Shown piece by piece: positions 1 to 6,487 of a stretch of 10,847 bases of DNA (position 1 is the stretch's first letter; each line of letters begins with the position of its first letter). This DNA comes from Acidobacteriota bacterium (GTDB lineage Bacteria > Acidobacteriota > Thermoanaerobaculia > Multivoradales > SZUA-115). Both the position numbers and the translations under genes were made by a program. The DNA is taken from contig QIHU01000327.1 in NCBI GenBank assembly GCA_003231035.1, positions 1-10,847 on the forward strand. Direction: 5' to 3'. The notes beneath the pieces were generated by a model. It was given only the letters and a program-made list of their open reading frames with translations. It ran no database searches and was not told the origin of the DNA.

Positions 1-1194
1 AAATACGAGATCCTCCACAAGATGGAGGAGGGCGGGATGGGGGCGATCTACAAGGTCCGCCACCGCCTGTTGGAGGAGATTCATGTCGTCAAGGTGATGC
101 GTCCGCAGCACGCCGGCGACCCGGAGCTCGAGCAGCGCTTTCTGCAAGAAGCCAGAACGGCGATCCAGTTGCGCCACCCGAATGTCGCGCAGATCTACGA
201 TTTCGCGGTCGACGACGACGGCAACTCGTTTATCGTCATGGAGTTCATCGACGGCGTTACCCTCGAAGAGATCGTGCGCTGCCCGCTCCAGCCGAGTTTG
301 GCGATGGCCTTGGAGGTGGCGTTGCAGGCGCTGCGGGCGCTCGCCTATCTACACAGTCGAGATTTTGTCCATCGCGACATCTCGCCCGACAATCTGATGT
401 TGACCCGCGGCTTCGACGGCACTCCGCTGGTCAAGCTGATCGACCTGGGGATCGCCAAGCGACCCGGTGGCGACAGGCTCACCCAGACCGGCACCTTCAT
501 GGGCAAGATCCGCTACTCGTCGCCGGAACAGTTCGCCGGGCCGGGTGCGGTGAAGCTCGATCAGCGCAGTGACCTCTACTCCTTCGGCGTTCTCTTCTAC
601 GAGCTGCTCACCGGCTGCTGCCCGATCTCCGGCCAAAGCCTGTCGCAGATCATCGCTGCGCACCTCTTTCAGCCGCCGATCGCGTTTGGCGACAGCGATC
701 CGCACGGCAAGGTGCCGGAGACTCTCCGCGCGGTGGTCTTGCGAACGCTGGAGAAGAGCCCGGGCGACCGCATCCAGACGGCGACGGAGCTCGCCGAAGC
801 GTTGAGGCCGTTTCGCCAGCCGGTATCCGGCTTGGCGGCGGAGGTGGTCGAACTTTTGGCGAGTGCCCGCTCCTGGGAGGCCGAAGAGGGGATCCCCGAT
901 CCAGGCTCGACGCAGGCGCGGCTGGATCGGCAGTTCGGGGTCGAGAACTACGGCGGCACTACGGTGGCCCTGCCGGAGTCCACGAGTTCGGCCACCGCCC
1001 GGCCCGCCCCGCCGCCGCAACCTACTTCGACCGGGCCGGTGGCGGAGGCCGCGTGGAGCATTTCACAGGCGATTGAAGGCGGTTCCCTGGAGACGGCGGC
1101 TCAGATGATCGAGTTCGCTCGCTCGCGCTACGGAACTCGCCCGGAGTTCGATCGTCTCGAAGCTCTGCTCGACGGAGTTGCGACCGTGGGTTGA
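1..1194 (+). CDS. Hanks-type Ser/Thr protein kinase, soluble, N-terminus outside window
   Basis: Bacterial Ser/Thr protein kinase that would phosphorylate Ser/Thr on cytoplasmic partners. The frame is open from base 1, and the seven residues before the first ATG (base 22) match the second kinase here (KYEILHK versus KYDILHK), so the true start lies upstream. Counting from that ATG: glycine loop GGMGAIY (4-10), beta-3 Lys24 in VVKVM, helix-C Glu43, HRDISPDN (117-124), Asp141 in DLG instead of DFG, and SPEQF (167-171). All catalytic residues are present, so it is probably active. After the kinase domain come a conserved GSTQARLDRQF (295-305), a Pro/Thr/Ser linker and one helical repeat (about 347-386) also found in the second kinase. 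No membrane helix is seen and it stops where its paralogue continues to one, so it is probably cytoplasmic. FHA proteins encoded nearby are plausible substrates or readers (inference). Confidence 0.93.
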   Translation, partial: KYEILHKMEEGGMGAIYKVRHRLLEEIHVVKVMRPQHAGDPELEQRFLQEARTAIQLRHPNVAQIYDFAVDDDGNSFIVMEFIDGVTLEEIVRCPLQPSLAMALEVALQALRALAYLHSRDFVHRDISPDNLMLTRGFDGTPLVKLIDLGIAKRPGGDRLTQTGTFMGKIRYSSPEQFAGPGAVKLDQRSDLYSFGVLFYELLTGCCPISGQSLSQIIAAHLFQPPIAFGDSDPHGKVPETLRAVVLRTLEKSPGDRIQTATELAEALRPFRQPVSGLAAEVVELLASARSWEAEEGIPDPGSTQARLDRQFGVENYGGTTVALPESTSSATARPAPPPQPTSTGPVAEAAWSISQAIEGGSLETAAQMIEFARSRYGTRPEFDRLEALLDGVATVG

Positions 1195-1287
1195 CGGGTA
1201 ACGAAACCTCCTCGCCAGCCACCCAAACGTGTAGGAATCTTGGGGCAAGGTGTTCGCCTCGCGCCGAACGTATCGGAGATTAGCCAT

Positions 1288-1317
1288 TTGACAGTGGCTA
1301 GCGCCAGGGTCGATGCT
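1288..1317 (+). promoter_or_regulatory. Possible sigma70-type promoter before second kinase
   Basis: A perfect TTGACA (1288-1293) lies in the 118-base gap between the kinases. The best -10 at an 18-base spacer is GATGCT (1312-1317), which matches TATAAT at only three positions. If used, transcription would begin downstream of the ATG at 1313, so translation would have to start at the in-frame GTG at 1367. No convincing terminator hairpin with a T-run is seen in the same gap. The call is weak because of the poor -10 box. Confidence 0.22.
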
Positions 1318-3337
1318 AGTGGTACCACTTTACGTTGCCGCACCCGGTGAATATGAGATCGAACCCGTGAGTCTTCCCCTCAGCCAGCTCGAAGGCAAGT
1401 ACGACATCCTCCACAAGATCAAGGAGGGTGGCATGGGGGCGATCTACCTGGTTCGCCACCTGTTGTTGGAAGAGACGCGGGTGATCAAGGTGATCCGGCC
1501 CCAGTTCGCCGCGGACGACAACGTGCAGCGCCGCTTTCTGCGCGAGGCCAAGACGGCCATTCGGCTGCGTCACGCCAATATCGCTCAGATCTACGACTTC
1601 GCGGTTTCGGATGAAGATGGCACTTCCTTCATCGTCATGGAGTACATCGAGGGGGTGACCCTTCAAGAGGTGTTGCGCAAGAGTGGTCCGCCACCGGTTC
1701 AGTTGGCGCTAGAGGTGGCCCATCAGGGGCTGAGCGCGCTCGCCTACCTCCACCACCAAGGCTTCATCCATCGCGACATCTCTTCGGATAACCTCATGTT
1801 GGCGCGCGACTTTCGTGGCGCACCGTTGGTCAAGCTGATCGACCTCGGCATCGCCAAGCAGGTCGACAGCGACCTGGAGCTGACCCAGACCGGCATGTTC
1901 ATGGGCAAGGTCCGCTATGCCCCGCCCGAGCAGTTTTCCGGGAGCGAGGGCGGCGGGCCGGAGCAGGACCAGCGCAGTGATGTCTACTCCTTCGGCATCC
2001 TGCTCTATGAGTTGTTCACCGGTTGTTGTCCGATCGTCGGTGAGAGTGTCTCGGAGCTGATCGCTTCTCACCTCTTCAATTCGCCGCTCTCCTTCGCCAA
2101 GTCGGACCCGCAAGGCCGCCTACCCTCGCAGCTACGCGCCGTCCTGCTCCGCGCGCTGGAGAAGAGTCCAGAGGACCGCTTTGCTGACGCCGATGAGTTC
2201 ATCGAGGCGTTGGCACCCTTCAGAGTTGCCGGAGAGGTCTTGTCGGAGGATCTTGACCGAGTGCTTCAAGCCACCGCGTCGGCGGCCGAGGAAACCGAGG
2301 ATGATCCGCGGGCGGGCTCGACCCAGAGCCGGCTCAACCGGCAGTTTAATCCGGTAACCACGCCTAGTCCGACCGCCGTGCAGACTCTGATTCCGACCCT
2401 TGAGACGGAGCCGCAACCCGTTGCCCCACCTCCGGCCCGTCCCTCTGAACAGGCGGAGGCGAGTACCCCGGATGCCGTCTTTCAGGAGTTTCCGTCTTGG
2501 GTGACCGAGGTCGCCTTCGTTCAGGAACTGATCGAGCAGGGCGAGTTGGTACGCGCCGAAGAGCGGTTGAGCGAGACGGAGGCCGCGCATGGAGACTCGG
2601 TGCAATGGGCTGAGTTACGGCAGCAATTAGAGACCCGGCGCGGCGAGAGCATCGCGGTCGCCGAACGCAGCATTGCTAGCGCGCTGACCGACGGTCAGCT
2701 CGATCTGGCCGTGCGCGAGATCGATTTTGCACGGGCACGCTACGGAGATCAGCCAGAGTTACAGACCCTGCGAGTGCGAGCCGATCAGCTGCGGGCGGCC
2801 CTAGCCATCGGGAGCGCGGAGCCGATGGCCGAGATCTCGGATCTCGAAATCTCGCACTCGAGCCACGGGTTGACCCACGACGACTCGCCGCCGCCAAAGC
2901 GCTCGTCCCGGCTGCCCTGGGTGGCTGCCGCGGTGCTCGTCGTTGCGATAGTGGGAGGCTATTTCTGGTGGCAACGGATGGGGCATTCCACCGACGCTGC
3001 CAACCCGGTGGCAGCCACGGACGAAGCGGTGGCGGTCTCCACCGCGGGTACTTTGGTACTCAACGCCTTGCCCTGGGCGCGAGTGGAGTCGATCACCGAC
3101 GCTACGGGCACCCCCTTTCCGGTGGGACCCGAGCCCCACACCCCACTGCGCTTGGCCTTGCCGCCGGGTCGTTACCAGGTCGCGCTGGTCAACCCGAGGA
3201 CCGCCTCCCGGCAGGTGGTTGAGGTCGAGATCCGGGCAGCCGCAACGACCCGGACCACGGTCGAGCTGGCGCCGGTTGATGTCGAGAGGTATCTCGCTAG
3301 AGTCCTCTCAGGGGCCCGGCCGCCTGGCTCCAGATAG
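1313..3337 (+). CDS. Transmembrane Ser/Thr protein kinase with periplasmic PEGA-like domain
   Basis: Membrane-anchored Ser/Thr kinase paralogous to the upstream gene. Kinase domain about 29-305: GGMGAIY (39-45), Lys59 in VIKVI, HRDISSDN (153-160), Asp177 in DLG rather than DFG, PPEQF (204-208). A GSTQSRLNRQF motif (335-345) repeats that of the first kinase and may be an autophosphorylation or FHA-docking site (inference). A Pro-rich linker follows, then two related helical repeats (about 402-440 and 452-490), a basic PKRSSR stop, a transmembrane helix (about 535-553) and a C-terminal beta-rich domain (about 577-655) with PPGRYQVALVNP, resembling PEGA-type extracytoplasmic domains. Topology: kinase inside, PEGA-like domain outside, fitting an envelope sensor. 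The ATG at 1313 has only a weak AGGG upstream. The in-frame GTG at 1367 would give a more usual short leader before GKYDIL. The 3' end overlaps the convergent gene by 30 bp. Confidence 0.93.
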   Translation: MLVVPLYVAAPGEYEIEPVSLPLSQLEGKYDILHKIKEGGMGAIYLVRHLLLEETRVIKVIRPQFAADDNVQRRFLREAKTAIRLRHANIAQIYDFAVSDEDGTSFIVMEYIEGVTLQEVLRKSGPPPVQLALEVAHQGLSALAYLHHQGFIHRDISSDNLMLARDFRGAPLVKLIDLGIAKQVDSDLELTQTGMFMGKVRYAPPEQFSGSEGGGPEQDQRSDVYSFGILLYELFTGCCPIVGESVSELIASHLFNSPLSFAKSDPQGRLPSQLRAVLLRALEKSPEDRFADADEFIEALAPFRVAGEVLSEDLDRVLQATASAAEETEDDPRAGSTQSRLNRQFNPVTTPSPTAVQTLIPTLETEPQPVAPPPARPSEQAEASTPDAVFQEFPSWVTEVAFVQELIEQGELVRAEERLSETEAAHGDSVQWAELRQQLETRRGESIAVAERSIASALTDGQLDLAVREIDFARARYGDQPELQTLRVRADQLRAALAIGSAEPMAEISDLEISHSSHGLTHDDSPPPKRSSRLPWVAAAVLVVAIVGGYFWWQRMGHSTDAANPVAATDEAVAVSTAGTLVLNALPWARVESITDATGTPFPVGPEPHTPLRLALPPGRYQVALVNPRTASRQVVEVEIRAAATTRTTVELAPVDVERYLARVLSGARPPGSR

Positions 3338-4186
3338 GTGGCCGAAGAAGCGGACGAAGCGAGGGGAATAGAGGTTGGGGTCGGGCCGAAGGCGAGGGGC
3401 GAGGCGCATGCATTCTCGAATCTCCGCGCGTACCACGGCGAGCTGGCTCTCGTCTTGCTCCTCGGCGGTGAGGAAGAGTGAGTAGCGCGCCGCGGCGCGC
3501 AGCAGCAGGGCTAGCGCTTGACTCCTTGGCGCGGGGAACGAAGCCTTGCTCAGGGCGTCGATGGCGAGTTTGTAGTCGCCGCCGAAATAGGCTTGGGCGC
3601 CGTGGCGCAGTTCTGGGGGGATTTGTTGGGTGGGCCGTAGCGGCGAAGCAGTCCCAGGGGGTCCAGGTCGCGGTCTGGCGCGAGGTGTCACCTCGGGCGG
3701 TAGGGAAGGCCCAGGTTCCGGCGTCGCTGTCGTCGCCTGGTAGAGCCGCAGCGGCGCGTCGAGCAGCTGATCGCGCAACACTTCGAGCCGCGACACATCG
3801 AAGAGGGTGTTCACCTGTGTCGTTGCCGCTACCACCGCCTGGCTCTCGACGATCAACGCCTGAAGCTCCGGCGAGATCTCCTCGCGGGCCTCGGCCTGGG
3901 CGATGAATCCCTCGGCCTGGCTGCGTAGGACGAAAATCTCGCTTTGAAAGCGCTGTGCCGGAGTAAGCGGGGGAGGCTCGGGCACCAGGGGACTCTCGAC
4001 CGGTGGTTGGGCGCTGTCTTCGCTCTGGGTGGACTCGCCTTGGTCAGCAGTTTGTTGGAGAGTCGCTGCTTGGGCAGTGGCCTCTCGCGGGCTCGATTGC
4101 GCTGTGGCCATCGCCTTCGCCGGTGACGAGGCGAGGAGGAGCCCGATCGTCACGGCGAGGAAGAAAGGTCTGGTTTTGAGCGCCAT
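3308..4186 (-). CDS. Exported protein with Pro-rich linkers and TPR-like C-terminal region
   Basis: Unrecognised 292-residue protein, probably periplasmic. It has a classical signal peptide: Lys4/Arg6, hydrophobic core about 8-20, and AKA (23-25) or AMA (25-27) as likely cleavage site. There is no lipobox Cys. The mature protein has an acidic, Gln/Pro-rich stretch (40-76), a helical segment (about 77-152), a second Pro-rich linker (155-190), then a helical TPR-like part (about 190-265) with HGAQAYFGGDYKLAIDAL and the closing motif LYSPRFVRFF (272-281), which in comparable proteins follows TPR-type repeats. No catalytic motif is seen. It is last in the operon, its ATG directly abutting the stop codon of the flavoprotein gene, with a good ribosome site. 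The context suggests an accessory or scaffold role on the periplasmic side, perhaps near the decahaem cytochrome or the PEGA-like domain (inference). Confidence 0.82.
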   Translation of the reverse strand: MALKTRPFFLAVTIGLLLASSPAKAMATAQSSPREATAQAATLQQTADQGESTQSEDSAQPPVESPLVPEPPPLTPAQRFQSEIFVLRSQAEGFIAQAEAREEISPELQALIVESQAVVAATTQVNTLFDVSRLEVLRDQLLDAPLRLYQATTATPEPGPSLPPEVTPRARPRPGPPGTASPLRPTQQIPPELRHGAQAYFGGDYKLAIDALSKASFPAPRSQALALLLRAAARYSLFLTAEEQDESQLAVVRAEIRECMRLAPRLRPDPNLYSPRFVRFFGHLSGARRPGP

Positions 4187-6487
4187 CTAGAGAATCTCCA
4201 CCTTGACGGGACCTCGGACCCGCACCATGCAGGCCAGCCGGAATTGGCCGGGCTTGCGGTCGCACAGCTCTTCTAGAGTCTCACTCTCGAGCTCGCCCGC
4301 TTCGTCTTCGAGGTGTTCGTGGCCGGCGAGAATGCGGATCGGGTCGCTGCCACAAATCCCGGAATGGCACTCGGCGTTGATCGAAATGCCGGCGGCCTCG
4401 GCGGCCTCGCAGATCGTTTGGCCGGGTTCGACGACGAGGGTGCCCTCGTTGCCCGCGAAGGCCACGCAAGGGCCCTCGGCGGCCGTTTCCGGCGCCCCCT
4501 TGGTCATGGCCTCGGCCGGAGGAGGAGGCTGCGCCGCGAGATGACTCGGTCCGGAGTGACCGGCACTCAGTGAGGCGTCGTCGCGCAGGCTGAACAGAAA
4601 GCGCTGTTGGCCGAGGCGGATTTGGTCGCCGTGTTCGAGCTGCATCGCCGAGCGTACGCGCACGTACGTTCCATTGACGCTCTTGAGATCCTTGACCATC
4701 ACCCGGTTTCCCTCGACCGCGAGAGCGAGTTGCCGGCGTGACAGGGTGTGGTCCTCGGGGTCGAGGGTCACGTCGGGAGCCTGCCGGCCGAAGATCTGGA
4801 TCTTCGCGGACAGCGGGTAGCTGCCGACCTCGTGGCCTTGATCGTCGAAGTGTTGCACCGCGAAGCGTCCGTCTTGGCCGGAGACGAGGAGGAACTGGTG
4901 GCCGACCTGGATCAAGTCACCGTTGTCGACCGCCCGTTTGCGGCCCGGAGCGACGCGCAGGAAGACGCCGGTGGCACTTCCGTCGTCGCGCAGGAAATAG
5001 TCATCCTCGATCCGCGCGATGGAGGCATGGTGTGGGGCGAGCAGGGTGTCTTCGCTGAACGAGAGGTCGCAGCCGTCGCGGCCGAGGGTGGTGACGCCGC
5101 TGGCAGCCAGCGGATACTCCTCTTCTTCCACACCCTGCGCCGACTCGCCGGGCAGGAGCCGCACCAGGAACGCCCCGGTCATGTCGACTCGCCGGTCGAC
5201 GGCGAGACTGGCGGCCGGTGGTCCCTGGTCCTCCAGTGGCTCGACCAAGGATAGGCTCTTCGCGACCGGCTGAGCTGTCTCTTCCAGCTCCTCGTCGTCC
5301 TCGACCTGGACCTCGATTCGCGCCCGTCCGTCGAGCCGTTGGCGCAGGACCCCGGCAACCAAGACCCCGTCGCGCAGGGCCGACTTGACGTTTCCGCGGT
5401 GCTTGATCTCGCGCCAGCTCGCCGGGTCGGCGGCGAAGTCGTCGGTGGCGAAGTAGGCCTGGCTCAGCAGGTCGCCGACCACGAAGATGTTGTCTGCGCG
5501 GCTCTCCAGGTGCGGGGTCACCACCATCCGTTTCTTGCCTCGCGCTCCGCCGTGGACCATCTCGATGCCGATCGAGGAGAGCAGCGCCGCCGGGAGATCC
5601 TCGCCGATGCAGGCGATGCAGGCCCGCTTGTGGAACTCGAGGTGGGTGGTCTCGCGCGGCCGGTCTTCGATCGTTCGGCGGTCGATACGCACGGCCAGGT
5701 ATTCCTCTCGGTCGTCGGCGGTGATCACCGCGGTCGGTTCGCTGCGCGGGTGGTACCGGATGTTGCCGTTGCCAATGTAGGCCCCGAAAAATACTTCGGC
5801 CAGCGCCTTGGAGACGCGGGGCATGCGGTCGCCACGGTAGGACCAGTGGATCGCGGTGGGATCGTTGGCCGCGATCTTGGCGTTGGAGATGGCGATCACC
5901 GCCTCGGCCGCGGAAGTACCGCCGCCAATGACGCAGGCCGGATGACCCAGATAGGCGGCGGGATCTCTCAACCGGAAACTGATGCCGTCGCAGTTACCGG
6001 GAATGTCGAAGCGCCGCGGCACGCCGCGGCCCAGTGCCAGTACCACCGCGCGGGCGTGGAGCGGGGCTTCGCATCGCGTGCCGTGGTCCCAGGCCAGGAG
6101 GTCCAGCGTGCCGTCGTCGCGGCGCTCGATCCCGGTCAGTTCGATGCCGATCTGGAAGGGCACGCCGTGCTGGGCGTACAGCCCTTTCCAGCGGACGCAC
6201 ATATCGTCCTTGTCGATCGGCGAGAAACGCAGCGCCGAGATCAAGGCGCCGCCTTTGGGGAAGCACAGACGGTCGCCGCCGCCGAAGGTCGGCAGGATCA
6301 GCTTGTCCTTGGCGTAGTCGCGGATCCGTTTCATCAAGTCGTCGTAGTCGATCACCAAGACCTTGAGGCCCAGTTCGTGGGCCCGAAAGGCGGTCGCCGT
6401 TCCCGCCGGGCCGCCGCCGACCACCACCACATCGAAGAGCTCGGGTGTGCCGGTTGAATCCTGGTTGGGGCCTTGCCGCTCGATCAT
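4187..6487 (-). CDS. FAD/NAD(P) oxidoreductase-FHA-FHA-[2Fe-2S] ferredoxin fusion
   Basis: A 766-residue cytoplasmic redox fusion. Residues about 17-390 form a two-dinucleotide-binding flavoprotein: GGGPAG (24-29) for FAD, GGGTSA (188-193) for NAD(P), and NIFVVGDL (333-340) closing the FAD site. There is no CxxC at the usual thioredoxin-reductase site, so it resembles YpdA/CzcO-like flavoproteins more than true TrxB. FHA1 (about 440-535) keeps Gly469-Arg470, but the pThr-binding Ser is Ala484 and the Asn of the NG motif is Thr506, so it may not bind phosphopeptide. FHA2 (about 552-633) is near canonical: GR 567-568, Ser583, SVNGT 603-607. The C-terminal domain (about 672-766) is plant-type ferredoxin with Cys707 and Cys712, Asp715 where a third Cys is expected, Cys742, and Cys753 in RLACM. 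Likely role: NAD(P)H-linked electron entry or exit for the membrane chain encoded upstream, with phosphorylation-dependent docking. Start ATG overlaps the preceding stop (ATGA). Confidence 0.92.
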   Translation of the reverse strand: MIERQGPNQDSTGTPELFDVVVVGGGPAGTATAFRAHELGLKVLVIDYDDLMKRIRDYAKDKLILPTFGGGDRLCFPKGGALISALRFSPIDKDDMCVRWKGLYAQHGVPFQIGIELTGIERRDDGTLDLLAWDHGTRCEAPLHARAVVLALGRGVPRRFDIPGNCDGISFRLRDPAAYLGHPACVIGGGTSAAEAVIAISNAKIAANDPTAIHWSYRGDRMPRVSKALAEVFFGAYIGNGNIRYHPRSEPTAVITADDREEYLAVRIDRRTIEDRPRETTHLEFHKRACIACIGEDLPAALLSSIGIEMVHGGARGKKRMVVTPHLESRADNIFVVGDLLSQAYFATDDFAADPASWREIKHRGNVKSALRDGVLVAGVLRQRLDGRARIEVQVEDDEELEETAQPVAKSLSLVEPLEDQGPPAASLAVDRRVDMTGAFLVRLLPGESAQGVEEEEYPLAASGVTTLGRDGCDLSFSEDTLLAPHHASIARIEDDYFLRDDGSATGVFLRVAPGRKRAVDNGDLIQVGHQFLLVSGQDGRFAVQHFDDQGHEVGSYPLSAKIQIFGRQAPDVTLDPEDHTLSRRQLALAVEGNRVMVKDLKSVNGTYVRVRSAMQLEHGDQIRLGQQRFLFSLRDDASLSAGHSGPSHLAAQPPPPAEAMTKGAPETAAEGPCVAFAGNEGTLVVEPGQTICEAAEAAGISINAECHSGICGSDPIRILAGHEHLEDEAGELESETLEELCDRKPGQFRLACMVRVRGPVKVEIL
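4195..4199 (-). promoter_or_regulatory. Ribosome binding site for exported protein gene
   Basis: On the minus strand GGAGA sits 8 nt before the ATG at 4186, inside the last codons of the flavoprotein gene, whose TAG directly abuts that ATG. This supports the chosen start and translational coupling. Confidence 0.7.

Noticed and set aside
349..1020. A 223-codon minus-strand frame opposite kinase 1.
   Set aside because: Antisense of conserved kinase codons; a similar frame appears opposite kinase 2, as expected of shadows of homologous genes.
1252..1269. GTTCG...CGAAC inverted repeat in the gap between the kinases.
   Set aside because: Only a 5-bp stem without a T-run; too weak to call an operator or terminator.
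3309..3329. GC-rich imperfect inverted repeat (CAGG...CCTG) at the convergent gene ends, as a possible bidirectional terminator.
   Set aside because: The stem is short and bulged, and no T-run follows on either strand.
5339..6457. A 372-codon plus-strand frame opposite the flavoprotein gene.
   Set aside because: It is antisense to a domain-verified gene; its translation has no recognisable motif and is the usual GC-rich shadow.
4187..6487. Annotation as a plain thioredoxin reductase (trxB).
   Set aside because: The redox CxxC of TrxB is absent from its normal site and three further domains follow, so the symbol would mislead.
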